This document shows, one piece after another, positions 1-7,672 of a stretch of 32,474 bases of DNA (position 1 is its first letter; each line of letters begins with the position of its first letter). The stretch comes from Candidatus Cyanaurora vandensis. Its GTDB lineage: Bacteria > Cyanobacteriota > Cyanobacteriia > Gloeobacterales > Anthocerotibacteraceae. Under the pieces are notes generated by a model that saw only the letters and a program-made list of their open reading frames with translations, was not told the DNA's origin and made no database searches. The stretch lies in the NCBI RefSeq assembly GCF_013285555.1, contig NZ_JAAXLT010000133.1, forward strand, positions 1-32,474, in the 5' to 3' direction. The translations under genes were made by a program, and so were the position numbers.

Positions 1-1
1 A

Positions 2-706
2 GATGGGGTAGTGCATCTGGCGGGGGCTCCCGTGTTTGGGGAGCGGTGGAGTGAGGCGTACAAAAAAGAGATCCGGGTAAGTAGAGTGACCGGGACTCAG
101 CTATTGGTTCAGGCCATCAATCAAATGAAACCACCGCCAGTACTGGTCTCGGCTTCGGCGATTGGGTATTACGGGTTTCGAGATGGCACCGAGTTGATGG
201 AGGAGGCTCCGGCGGGGAATGATTTTTTAGCACGGGTTTGTGTGGACTGGGAAGGCGCGGCCCGTGGGAGTTCAGCACGTACCGTGATCCTGCGGCTGGG
301 GATTGTGCTGGCACAAGAAGAAGGCGCATTGGCAAAGATGTTGCCGCCTTTTCAGAATTTTGTGGGCGGACCCTTGGGATCAGGAGAGCAGTGGTTTTCC
401 TGGGTCCACCGGGCAGATGTAGTGGGGGCGATCTTATTCGCGCTAGACCAAGCAGGACTCCAGGGGACCTTTAACTGTACGGCTCCGCAGCCCTTGACGA
501 TGCGCGATTTCTCCCAGGCGTTGGGACAGGCGTTGGGCCGTCCCTCTTGGGCACCTGTCCCGCGCTTGGCCCTAGAAGTGCTGTTGGGCGAGGCGGCGGT
601 CATCTTGGTGGAGGGCCAGCGGGTAGTGCCGACCAAGTTGGAACAGGCTGGGTATCGCTTTCGCTACCCTTTGGCAGCCTTGGCTTTGAGGGACCTACTC
701 GGCTGA
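2..706 (+). CDS. TIGR01777 family NAD(P)-dependent epimerase, 5'-truncated by window edge
   Basis: This is the C-terminal part of an atypical short-chain dehydrogenase of the TIGR01777 (YfcH/SulA-like) family. The reading frame is already open at base 2 and reads DGVVHLAGAP, the family's internal motif after the Rossmann glycine loop, so the start codon and nucleotide-binding loop lie outside the window. The GTG at base 11 is an internal codon. Visible family landmarks are SASAIGYYG (Ser/Tyr active-site region), ILRLGIVL, and FSWVHRADVVGAI, followed by the C-terminal DUF1731-like segment with VVPTKLEQAGYRFRYP. The substrate is not known for most members. A terminator hairpin follows 14 bases after the stop, so this looks like the last gene of its transcript. 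Confidence 0.9.
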   Translation, partial: DGVVHLAGAPVFGERWSEAYKKEIRVSRVTGTQLLVQAINQMKPPPVLVSASAIGYYGFRDGTELMEEAPAGNDFLARVCVDWEGAARGSSARTVILRLGIVLAQEEGALAKMLPPFQNFVGGPLGSGEQWFSWVHRADVVGAILFALDQAGLQGTFNCTAPQPLTMRDFSQALGQALGRPSWAPVPRLALEVLLGEAAVILVEGQRVVPTKLEQAGYRFRYPLAALALRDLLG

Positions 707-718
707 GGGCTATACTTT

Positions 719-1030
719 TTGTCAAGTTTTCTTGCGAAGAAACTTGACGTTTTTAGCCAAACTACCCACGATAGAAATATAGAGAAAAGTGTACCCCGTC
801 CCCCCCAAAAACCTATATCCAGTCAGAGCCGTAAGCCCGTCACGGCGACTGTTGTTGTGCGTCGCGCTATTGAGGAAGGCGGTGAACACTATTGGCAAGT
901 ACAGGACTTCCCTGAGCTTTCAGCTTTAGCTGTCAGCCAAGCCCTTTCTCGACTAGCACATAGTGGTTTTATCAAGCGGGTAACGCCATTACCGAGAATT
1001 GAAGTCATCTCCCGTAAAGCTTTAGGATGA
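719..1030 (+). CDS. Short winged-helix protein, AbiEi antitoxin/DUF6088-like N-terminal domain, probably a remnant
   Basis: The maximal frame gives 103 residues from a TTG. Its second half (AIEEGGEHYWQVQDFPEL, then AVSQALSRLAHSGFIKRV) resembles the N-terminal winged-helix domain of AbiEi/DUF6088 antitoxins. In those proteins this domain is followed by a longer catalytic or antitoxin part, often beginning with a GxYYRP-type segment. Here the frame stops about 15 residues after the recognition helix, and I found no continuation in the other frames. The TTG lies inside a terminator hairpin, so a later start such as GTG at 857 (57 residues) is more credible if the gene is expressed. Its stop overlaps an ATG that could start lpxB (ATGA). 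No AbiEii nucleotidyltransferase toxin gene is nearby. It is probably a decayed antitoxin, or possibly a retained mini-regulator. Confidence 0.4.
   Translation: MSSFLAKKLDVFSQTTHDRNIEKSVPRPPQKPISSQSRKPVTATVVVRRAIEEGGEHYWQVQDFPELSALAVSQALSRLAHSGFIKRVTPLPRIEVISRKALG
721..755 (+). terminator. Rho-independent terminator after the epimerase gene
   Basis: The arms GTCAAGTTT (721-729) and AAACTTGAC (740-748) pair perfectly. The pairing can extend inward through CTT/AAG with one bulged T, and a GTTTTTA tract follows. It lies 14 bases after the epimerase stop on the same strand. It overlaps the TTG-initiated beginning of the next open frame, which argues against that upstream start. Confidence 0.7.
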
Positions 1031-1035
1031 TCCTA

Positions 1036-2199
1036 ATGGCGGGGTGTCTTGTGGCAAGGCGGATTTTTATCAGTACAGGGGAGGTCTCCGGCGATCTCCA
1101 GGGCAGTTACTTGGTGCAGGCGTTACTTCAGGCTGACCCGACCCTCGAAATCGCGGCCTTGGGCGGCGAGCGCATGGCCTTGGCGGGGGCAAAACTGATT
1201 GCCAATACCTCCGCGATTGGTTCGATTGGGGCCGTTGAAGCTCTGCCCCTAGTTTTACCCACTCTTCGTGTTCAGGACATCGCCAAGAAATATCTCCGCG
1301 CTCATCCTCCTGACCTCGTGGTCTACATTGATTACATGACCCCCAACACCGCTTTGGGGCAATACGTCCGCAAGCATTTCACTATCCCCACGGTCTATTA
1401 CATTGCTCCCCAGGAATGGGTCTGGCGGTCCGACCCCACCAACACCCGTCGGATCATTGCCATAAGTGACCTAATCCTGGCGGTCTTTCCGGGAGAGTGT
1501 GACTATTACGCGAGCTACGGGGCCAATATCCAGTGGGTCGGTCATCCCTTAGTAGATATCGTTAAGCCGACCCGTAGCCGCGCCGAGACCCGCGCCGCCC
1601 TCGGGGTGGCTGACACCCAACCCGTCGTCCTCTTGATGCCCGCCTCGCGGACCCAGGAGTTGAAATACATCCTGCCGGACCTCTTCACTGGGGCGAAGTT
1701 ACTCCAAGAGAAGCTCCCCGGCATTCAGTTTTGGCTCCCCGTCGCCAATGAGACATTTAAAGAGACGTTTATCCGTGAAGCCGGGGCGCGGGACCTGACC
1801 CTGACCTACCTACCCGCCTGTAACTATGATTTACTCAATGCCGCTGACTTGGTAATCGGGAAATCTGGCACCGTAAACCTAGAAAGTGCCCTCCTGGATA
1901 TTCCTCAACTGGTCGTCTACCGCATCAGCGCGGTGACGGCTTGGATTGCGCGGAATCTGTTGCGCTTCAGTATTCCTTTTGCCTCGCCTGTTAACTTGGT
2001 CACGATGGAACCGATTGTCCCGGAATACCTCCAAGAAGCTACCAATCCCGCCAATATTTTGCAGGCAAGCTATGACTTACTCACCAACCAGACCCGCCGG
2101 GAGCGGATGCATCAAGACTATGCCCGGATGCGCCAAGCCCTCGGCAGTCCTGGGGTTTTAGACCGCGCCGCTCAACATATTCTGAATTTACTAAAGTAA
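1036..2199 (+). CDS. lpxB: Lipid-A-disaccharide synthase
   Basis: LpxB (GT19) condenses UDP-2,3-diacylglucosamine with lipid X to make the lipid A disaccharide at the inner membrane, so the cell should carry lipopolysaccharide. The N-terminal RRIFISTGEVSGDLQG is the family signature. Further landmarks are YYIAPQEWVWR, the VGHPLVD region, LLMPASRTQELK and the C-terminal nucleotide-binding part with GKSGTVNLESALLDIPQLVVYR. About 387 residues is the usual length. Three starts compete: ATG 1027 (overlapping the previous stop), ATG 1036 (AGGA eight bases upstream, chosen here) and GTG 1051 (closest to the family's usual N terminus). There is no other lipid A gene in the window. Confidence 0.93.
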   Translation: MAGCLVARRIFISTGEVSGDLQGSYLVQALLQADPTLEIAALGGERMALAGAKLIANTSAIGSIGAVEALPLVLPTLRVQDIAKKYLRAHPPDLVVYIDYMTPNTALGQYVRKHFTIPTVYYIAPQEWVWRSDPTNTRRIIAISDLILAVFPGECDYYASYGANIQWVGHPLVDIVKPTRSRAETRAALGVADTQPVVLLMPASRTQELKYILPDLFTGAKLLQEKLPGIQFWLPVANETFKETFIREAGARDLTLTYLPACNYDLLNAADLVIGKSGTVNLESALLDIPQLVVYRISAVTAWIARNLLRFSIPFASPVNLVTMEPIVPEYLQEATNPANILQASYDLLTNQTRRERMHQDYARMRQALGSPGVLDRAAQHILNLLK

Positions 2200-2298
2200 T
2201 ATCGAACCAGCAAGGCGTGGACCCCCATGACTGGACTCCAGACTCAGGCCAACCGCATTCTAGACCGCATGGACCGCCGCGACCGAGGCGAATAGGGC

Positions 2299-3726
2299 CT
2301 AGCGTTGACAATTATCACAATGTCCACAGGTGAGTTGAGCGGTATGGCCCAGGCTTGCGAGCAAGAATTGCCACCGGCAGTGGCGGGTGTGGGGGTATTG
2401 CTGCATGGATTGTAGGGTGCTGGGGAGCAGGGGCGGGTCCGGGAAACGGGCGGGCAGGGTCAGACGGTATTGGAAGGGGGTTTCCCAATGTAGACAACCG
2501 CTCTGGTGCAGGAGGCTCAGGGCTTGGGCGAGTTCTGGCGTGGGCTTATCTAGGAGTGTAGGGGCGGTGGTTTGGGGCAGGGTTTTCGCGCGGGCGCGGG
2601 CGCGGCGTTGTTGTTCCTGGAGGTTTTGGGCGAAGTATTGGTGGAGGGTCTGGTCCGTGGGGTCGAGGCGGCCTGTGGGTTCGCTGGCAATCAAGAGGGC
2701 GTGGGCAAGCTGTCCATCCCGCCCCGCCCGTCCAATCTCCTGCAAATATTCCTCCGTACTCACCGGGGACTCAAAATGGGCCACCCAGCGTAAATCCGTA
2801 TGATTGATCCCCATGCCAAAAGCCGAGGTGCAGATAAGGAATAGCTTCTTGCGGTCCAACCACTGCCGCTCTAGGACCCGCCGTGCTGGACCGAGTAAAC
2901 CCGCATGGTAGTAGGCCGTGACGAACCCTTGGGCGGCCAATAGCTGGGTCAGTTGTTCGGCTGTGGTCCGCGAACGCACATAGACCAAACCCGCCTCCGC
3001 CCGGTGGACTTTTAAAAAATTGAGTAAACGTTCCCGGCGACCCCGGGGGGTGAAGACCCGTTGGACGGTCAAGATTAAATTGGCGCGGTAGGGATTGAGG
3101 TGGACTAAGTGGGGATTTTGGAGGTGCAGGACCTCAGTGATCGTCCGCTGGGTTTCGGGGCTAGCGGTGGCGGTGAAGGCGGCAACAGGGATGTTTAGAG
3201 TCCGCCGGACGGCCCCGAGGCGACGATAGGCGGGCCGGAAGCTCGCACCCCAAGTCGCTAGACAATGCGCTTCATCAATCACCAACCGCGCTAGTGCCAA
3301 GTTCCCCAAGCGCGACCAGATGTCTTTACTGAGTAGACCTTCGGGTGAGATGTAGAGGACTTGCCAGCGGCCTTCTTCTAGTCCCTGGAGGACTTCTTGG
3401 CGGACAAGATCGGGGAGTTCGCTGTGGTAGCCTGCTGCGGCTATTTGACGGCGGCGCAGGTCCTGGACTTGGTCTTCCATCAGGGCAATCAGAGGGGTAA
3501 CAACCAATGTGGTGCCGGACTGGAGCAGGGCAGGCAACTGGAAACACAGACTTTTCCCGCCTCCCGTCGGCAGGATCGCTAGGACATCTTGACCAGCGAG
3601 GAGGGCGGGAACGACTTCTTGCTGGGGACCCCGCAGGGCAGGATAGCCCCAAATTTTGTTTAAAACCTGAGCGGGACTATAGGTTTCGGCTAGCTCATCT
3701 AGGAATGGCATCTGAAACGGGGACAC
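2299..3726 (-). CDS. recQ: ATP-dependent DNA helicase RecQ, short form without HRDC
   Basis: This is a superfamily 2 DNA helicase (3'-5' in the family) for recombination and replication repair. Helicase motifs are in order: PTGGGKS (Walker A, residues 53-59), VTPLIALMEDQV, VIDEAHC (Walker B, DEAH 151-154), AFTATAS, and QEIGRAGRDGQ (motif VI). The C-terminal zinc site is C450, C467, C470 and C473, with the same 17-3-3 spacing as E. coli RecQ. At 475 residues the protein ends right after this site, so the winged-helix and HRDC domains of full-length RecQ are absent. The start used is GTG at 3726. An ATG five codons downstream (3711) is equally possible, since neither has a clear ribosome binding site. 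It is convergent with lpxB. Confidence 0.93.
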   Translation of the reverse strand: MSPFQMPFLDELAETYSPAQVLNKIWGYPALRGPQQEVVPALLAGQDVLAILPTGGGKSLCFQLPALLQSGTTLVVTPLIALMEDQVQDLRRRQIAAAGYHSELPDLVRQEVLQGLEEGRWQVLYISPEGLLSKDIWSRLGNLALARLVIDEAHCLATWGASFRPAYRRLGAVRRTLNIPVAAFTATASPETQRTITEVLHLQNPHLVHLNPYRANLILTVQRVFTPRGRRERLLNFLKVHRAEAGLVYVRSRTTAEQLTQLLAAQGFVTAYYHAGLLGPARRVLERQWLDRKKLFLICTSAFGMGINHTDLRWVAHFESPVSTEEYLQEIGRAGRDGQLAHALLIASEPTGRLDPTDQTLHQYFAQNLQEQQRRARARAKTLPQTTAPTLLDKPTPELAQALSLLHQSGCLHWETPFQYRLTLPARFPDPPLLPSTLQSMQQYPHTRHCRWQFLLASLGHTAQLTCGHCDNCQR

Positions 3727-3853
3727 TAGGCTTTAACTAAAGTACCCATACAGGTCCTATCCCCGTGAAACGGACTCGGTATTACTGCGCCCAGTCCAGT
3801 TGCCAGCGAAAAAAGCTACAAAAGATGCTGGCTTGAAAATAGCGTTAGGTGGG

Positions 3854-3945
3854 TAGTCCCTCCTTTTTCAAGGAGGGCTATGCGGATCTCTTTTGCCTTG
3901 GTCCCCCACCACGCCCGTGCCCGTCAGGGTATGGGGCGGAGGGGC
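3854..3945 (-). repeat. Dispersed structured repeat, copy A (after the E2 gene)
   Basis: Read on the minus strand, this begins with GCCCCTCCGCCCCATACCCT three bases after the E2 stop codon. It continues through CCCTGACGGG and GTGGTGGGGGA to an AAGAGATC box, then ends in a perfect hairpin, CCCTCCTT-GAAA-AAGGAGGG (plus-strand 3858-3877). The same order of blocks occurs at 21894-21977 on the plus strand, also directly after a stop codon. The copies differ by scattered substitutions and a 4-base gap. There is no poly-T tract after the hairpin, so it is not a standard terminator. It could be a non-autonomous mobile repeat or a 3' UTR RNA element. Confidence 0.75.
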
Positions 3946-3948
3946 TTT

Positions 3949-5187
3949 CTAGAGCGTCAACTGTTGGGGTTCCTTTTCGAGGAGCAGGGCTAGGTCCTTC
4001 AGGAATTGGGCTCCGTGGGCTCCGTAGAAAACACGGTGGTCGCCGGTGAGGTTGACTTCCATCTGTTTACGGATGCCAAAACTGGCCCCGTCTTCTAGGA
4101 CTACAACTCTCGAAATCCCGGCTCCGATAGCGAGGATCGCGCCCGTGCCGGGGGGGACGATGGCATCAAAGCGGTCTACCCCGAACATCCCCAAGTTAGA
4201 GATAGTGAAGGTACCCGTGGTGTATTCTTCGGGGACTAGTTTTTTGGTGCGGGCGCGTTCAACGAGGTCTTTCCATTCCCGTGACAGTTGGTACACGTCT
4301 TTTTGGTCGGCCTGTTGTAGTACCGGGGTGATGAGGCCCCCATCCTCCATGGCGACGGCAATGGCGATGTTGATCGCGCGGTTGTGCTTGATCCCGGCGG
4401 AGGTATAGCTGTTGTTGACCAAGGGATGTTTTTTGAGCGTATTGGCGACGGCTTTGGCAAGCAGGGTGGTCATGGTCACGCCCTTGGCCTTGATCTGTTT
4501 GTAGAGCGCGTCCAAATTATCAGTGGTGATGGTGTAACCAACCCGGAAACTGGGGATTTGGAGACTCGCTTCCATGTTGCGGACCACGGCCTGTTGCAGG
4601 GTGGTCAGGGGGACTATGCCTTCTTGGGCGACGAGGGGCGGTGTGACGGGAATAACGGGGATAGCCACAGGCAAAGCGGTCGGTTTGGGGAGGGCGGCAG
4701 CGCGGACATCGGCTTCTTCAATCCGTCCCCTGGCACTGGTAATGGCGAGGGTGCTGAGGTCTACGCCGAGTTCCTGGGCGACGACCCGGGCGCGGGGGGA
4801 GGCGAGGACCCGACTACCACCATTGGTTGTTGCGGCGGCGACAGGTGTAGGAGCGGCTGGGGTGGCGATGGGAGCCGGAGTGGGGGCAACGGCGGCAGTT
4901 TTGGTGGCGGTGGGCTGGATGGGGTTCTTCTGGGCTTCGGCGAACTCGGCCTCAGTCTCAGCAATCAGGGCAATCGGGGAGCCGACCGCAGAGGAGCCCC
5001 CGGCATTGACTAAAACTTGGGCGAGGAGGCCCTTATTAAAACACTCCACATCCATATCCGCTTTATCCGATTCAACCACGAGCAAAATATCGCCTTTCTC
5101 GACCCGGTCGCCGACGTTCTTCTTCCAGGAGACCACCTTCCCCTCGGTCATGGTGGAACTCAAGGCAGGCATGGTTACTTCGCGCAT
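3949..5187 (-). CDS. pdhC: Dihydrolipoamide acetyltransferase, E2 of pyruvate dehydrogenase
   Basis: E2 transfers the acetyl group from the E1-bound intermediate via lipoyl-lysine to CoA, forming the core of the pyruvate dehydrogenase complex. Domains in order: one lipoyl domain (residues 1-78, lipoylated lysine K42 in ESDKADMDVE), an Ala/Pro/Thr-rich linker (about 80-122), a peripheral subunit-binding domain (about 127-164, SRVLASPRARVVAQELGVDL), and the catalytic domain (about 190-412). The active-site motif reads DHRVFYGA where bacterial and mitochondrial E2 have DHRxxDG. The same replacement is known in cyanobacterial and plastid E2. ATG at 5187 fits the family start. No other PDH subunit is adjacent, as is usual in cyanobacteria, while lipA at 23.4-24.3 kb could supply the cofactor. 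Confidence 0.92.
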   Translation of the reverse strand: MREVTMPALSSTMTEGKVVSWKKNVGDRVEKGDILLVVESDKADMDVECFNKGLLAQVLVNAGGSSAVGSPIALIAETEAEFAEAQKNPIQPTATKTAAVAPTPAPIATPAAPTPVAAATTNGGSRVLASPRARVVAQELGVDLSTLAITSARGRIEEADVRAAALPKPTALPVAIPVIPVTPPLVAQEGIVPLTTLQQAVVRNMEASLQIPSFRVGYTITTDNLDALYKQIKAKGVTMTTLLAKAVANTLKKHPLVNNSYTSAGIKHNRAINIAIAVAMEDGGLITPVLQQADQKDVYQLSREWKDLVERARTKKLVPEEYTTGTFTISNLGMFGVDRFDAIVPPGTGAILAIGAGISRVVVLEDGASFGIRKQMEVNLTGDHRVFYGAHGAQFLKDLALLLEKEPQQLTL

Positions 5188-5281
5188 GATTCTTCATCCA
5201 AACAGCGTTCGATATTGTACTTCATAATCCCTCAGCAGCGAGCTTTACAACTAAAATAAAACTAGCTACCCTGAGTCCGCC

Positions 5282-5680
5282 ATGTTCATTGAGTCCATGC
5301 ACAGTCTTCCCTTTGCCATTGATGATATTTACGGCGGGCTAGCCCAAGTGCGCGGCCTGTTGAGCCTGGAGTCCGACTATCTGCTGTTGGAATATCAGGT
5401 CCGCGATGGCCTCGTCGGGATGGTCAAATCACGGGTGCGCGAACTCAAAGTGCCGTTAGCTGAACTAGAAATGGTCACGCTGGACAAACGTTGGCTCACC
5501 CTGGGCTTGATGCTCAAGTCCTACCGGATGCACACCCTCCAGGACCTCCCCACCAGTGAAGCCGGGCGCGTCATCTTGAAACTCACCCGCCGCGATGAAG
5601 TCATCGCCAACCAACTCATTCACCACCTCAAATTGAAAATCTCCGAGGCCCGGTTCGAGCGCGTTAATACCCCGCGCTAA
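5282..5680 (+). CDS. Conserved hypothetical, possibly PH-like domain
   Basis: This is a 132-residue soluble protein with no signal peptide or membrane segment. The pattern of alternating strands (LSLESDYLLLEYQV, VKSRVRELKVPLAELEMVTL, LTLGLMLKSYRM, AGRVILKLTRRDE) followed by a C-terminal helix (VIANQLIHHLKLKISEA) is what a small bacterial PH-like fold would look like. That is an inference from the pattern only. It is transcribed away from the E2 gene across 94 bases, and its stop lies two bases from the stop of the convergent glycosyltransferase gene. I cannot assign a function. Confidence 0.7.
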   Translation: MFIESMHSLPFAIDDIYGGLAQVRGLLSLESDYLLLEYQVRDGLVGMVKSRVRELKVPLAELEMVTLDKRWLTLGLMLKSYRMHTLQDLPTSEAGRVILKLTRRDEVIANQLIHHLKLKISEARFERVNTPR

Positions 5681-5682
5681 CC

Positions 5683-6801
5683 TCAATGTCGGTGGCTCAA
5701 CCGTGTCCACTGCTCCTGAATTAGAGCCTTCATTGCCGACTGGTACTCGGTCCGGGCGAACTGCTTACTGTGGGCACGAATTATGGCAGGGTCCCATTCC
5801 ACCTGTTCACTGGCTTTTAACGCTTTAATTAACGATTCCACCGTCTGATGGGCGAAATGTAGACCCGTTATGCCTGGTACCACCGTCTCCAAGGCCCCGC
5901 CACGACCGTAGGCCACCACCGGACGACCACAGGCCTGGGCTTCCACGGGCATAATCCCGAAATCTTCCTCTCCCGGAAAAATCAACGCCTTACAGTTCGC
6001 CATCAGGTCACGCAACTTTGCGCGGGGCTGGTGCGGTAAAAATTCAATGGTCGGACCCGCCATCTGCTTAAGTTTTTTCAGTTCCGGGCCATCCCCGACT
6101 ACGACTAAGCGCACCCCTAGTTGACGACAGGCGGCAATCGCTAGATCGCCCCGTTTGTAGGGCACCCAGCGACTAGCAATCAAGTAATAATCCGCCTGAG
6201 GATGGGCTACGGGCCGAAAATAGTCCACATCCACGGGAGGGTGGATCACCAAGGCGGGGCGGCGGTAGTAGCTCTGGATGCGCCGTGCTACGTGTTGACT
6301 ATTGGCAATCAGCGTATCGGGCCGCTGGGCCGCCTGGAAGTCCCACATCCGTAAGTAATGGAGGGCCAAGGGCATCAGGGCCTGTTTGAACCAGCCGCCC
6401 CGATAATCCCAGATGTATTCCTGATAGAGGTCCCACAGGTAACGGGTGGGGGTATGGATGTAGGACAGGTGCAAGGTATCGGCCCTAGTCAAGACCCCCT
6501 TGGCAAAGGCGTGGCTACTCGATAGGACTAAGTCAAACTCCCGCAGGTCCAAGCTCTCGTAGGCCATGGGCATCAGGGGTAAAACATACTGGAGCCGACT
6601 TTGGTAATTTTTAGTCCCGAGGGGCAACTTCTGCAGAAAGGAAGTACGGATATCGTGCCGTTGCCAACGCTCGGGCATGGTCTGGGCACTGAAGTAACTG
6701 GTGTAAACCGGGGCTTGGGGGAAAATTTCTAACAGAGCCTCGACACAGTTCTCAGACCCGCCCTGGTGAATAAGATAATCATGGATGAGGGCAACCCGCA
6801 T
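5683..6801 (-). CDS. Glycosyltransferase family 4 (GT-B fold)
   Basis: This is a retaining glycosyltransferase, probably acting on a lipid-linked or surface glycan. MRVALIHDYLIHQGGSE is a typical N-terminal GT4 start. The C-terminal donor-binding half contains IASRWVPYKRGDLAI, LVVVGDGPELKKL, and the E-x7-E segment FPGEEDFGIMPVEAQACGRPVVAYGRGG. The frame is open further upstream, but that part lies inside the HIT gene. The ATG at 6801 overlaps the HIT stop (TGATG), giving 372 residues and translational coupling. It is the last gene of the minus-strand cluster. Donor and acceptor cannot be read from sequence. Confidence 0.9.
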   Translation of the reverse strand: MRVALIHDYLIHQGGSENCVEALLEIFPQAPVYTSYFSAQTMPERWQRHDIRTSFLQKLPLGTKNYQSRLQYVLPLMPMAYESLDLREFDLVLSSSHAFAKGVLTRADTLHLSYIHTPTRYLWDLYQEYIWDYRGGWFKQALMPLALHYLRMWDFQAAQRPDTLIANSQHVARRIQSYYRRPALVIHPPVDVDYFRPVAHPQADYYLIASRWVPYKRGDLAIAACRQLGVRLVVVGDGPELKKLKQMAGPTIEFLPHQPRAKLRDLMANCKALIFPGEEDFGIMPVEAQACGRPVVAYGRGGALETVVPGITGLHFAHQTVESLIKALKASEQVEWDPAIIRAHSKQFARTEYQSAMKALIQEQWTRLSHRH

Positions 6802-7142
6802 CAACCGGGGGGCCAACCCAAGACACGACCCCCCAAGAGGTGGACGTGGAGATGATAAACCGTCTGACCAGCATCTACCCCATTGTTGATGACTAGGCGA
6901 TACCCCCCAGTCAAGCCCAACTGACGCGCAACCTCCGTTGCCACCCAAAAAAGATGACCGACGAGCGGGCTGTCCGTGGGGGTCATGTGTTCCACTTGGG
7001 CTAGGGGCTGCTTGGGGATAACTAGCACATGGACCGGGGCCTGGGGATTGATATCCCGAAAGGCAAGGACCCGCTCATCCTCGTAGAGAATATCAGCGGA
7101 GATTTCCCGGTCAATAATGCGCTCAAAAAGAGTCTTGGTCAT
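6801..7142 (-). CDS. HIT family protein (HINT-like nucleotide hydrolase)
   Basis: This is a histidine-triad protein of 113 residues. The catalytic motif HLHVHLLGG has His97, His99 and His101, and the C-terminal RxLGWPPG is typical of the Hint branch, which hydrolyses purine nucleoside phosphoramidates (AMP-lysine, AMP-NH2). The N-terminal half (TLFERIIDREISADILYEDE, then AFRDINPQAPVHVLVIPK) matches the family throughout and the length is normal. The start ATG shares four bases with the stop of the DUF3727 gene upstream, and the stop overlaps the GT4 start, so it sits in the middle of a coupled operon. Confidence 0.95.
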   Translation of the reverse strand: MTKTLFERIIDREISADILYEDERVLAFRDINPQAPVHVLVIPKQPLAQVEHMTPTDSPLVGHLFWVATEVARQLGLTGGYRLVINNGVDAGQTVYHLHVHLLGGRVLGWPPG

Positions 7143-7672
7143 CCGTTATCCGCATTCTCAAATAGCGCGTCCTCAAACATCGGCATCAAGGTCTTGGTCT
7201 CCTCCGGGCTCAGCATCCGGGGCGGGGCCTCCGTGAGGTCTACAAACAAGAATAAAGGGTCCACTGGGCTGAAGACGGCGTAGTGGCGTTCCTCGACAAA
7301 GAATTCGCTGACGAGTTGATAGTCTTCCTCTTCTTCCTCTTCATCTTCACTGATGGTATAGACTTCGCTGTCTTCATCGGCCTCGGGCACGTCCCCCGTC
7401 ACCACGAGGACAAAAGCCGAGTCCAGCAATTTGAGTTCTTGCTCTTCGAGGACGGCCCGGGCGGTGGGGAGGACCTTGGCGATCTCCTCATCATCGAGGT
7501 CTTCGAGGGTCGGTTCATCTTCATCTTCCGTATCAATCCAGGCCATCACCCGGACCGGGGTACCCTGGGGCAGGACGAGACCATAGATTTTATCGTCCAG
7601 AGGAATTTCCTGGAGCAATTCACAGGTGAGGGTACGGCCCACATCATCTTTTAGCGTTAAAACTTCACTCAT
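7139..7672 (-). CDS. DUF1292/DUF3727 family protein (cyanobacterial)
   Basis: This is a 177-residue, very acidic protein. The N-terminal part (MSEVLTLKDDVGRTLTCELLQEIPLDDKIYGLVLP) is DUF1292-like and the C-terminal part (FFVEERHYAVFSPVDPLFLFVDL) matches DUF3727. An Asp/Glu-rich stretch with eight acidic residues in nine (around EDEEEEEED) separates them. The frame is open upstream, but the ATG at 7672 gives the family N terminus and overlaps the end of ruvX by eight bases. Function is unknown. ruvX followed by this gene family is, as far as I recall, a recurring cyanobacterial arrangement, so a linked role is possible but unproven. Confidence 0.88.
   Translation of the reverse strand: MSEVLTLKDDVGRTLTCELLQEIPLDDKIYGLVLPQGTPVRVMAWIDTEDEDEPTLEDLDDEEIAKVLPTARAVLEEQELKLLDSAFVLVVTGDVPEADEDSEVYTISEDEEEEEEDYQLVSEFFVEERHYAVFSPVDPLFLFVDLTEAPPRMLSPEETKTLMPMFEDALFENADNG

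Noticed and set aside
2227-2295. A 22-codon ATG frame between lpxB and recQ (MTGLQTQANRILDRMDRRDR)
   Set aside because: No ribosome binding site, very short and in a 99-base gap. The content looks protein-like, so conservation would be worth a check, but there is no other support.
2355-2803. Plus-strand frames opposite the recQ 3' end
   Set aside because: Compositionally biased (Gly/Arg/Trp) and fully covered by a clear RecQ helicase on the minus strand.
3802-3832. Inverted repeat GCCAGC...GCTGGC upstream of recQ
   Set aside because: Only 6 bp with a 19-base loop and no T tract; of the kind expected by chance in GC-rich DNA.
4384-5227. Long plus-strand frames of about 210 residues opposite the E2 gene
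   Set aside because: They are antisense shadows of the Ala/Pro-rich E2 linker; the translations are Gly/Arg or Ala/Thr low-complexity with no family motif, whereas the minus strand has lipoyl and catalytic domains.
6802-6948. N-terminal extension of the glycosyltransferase frame
   Set aside because: The extra 49 residues lie within the HIT gene and lack conserved features; the ATG at 6801 gives the GT4 N terminus and overlaps the HIT stop.
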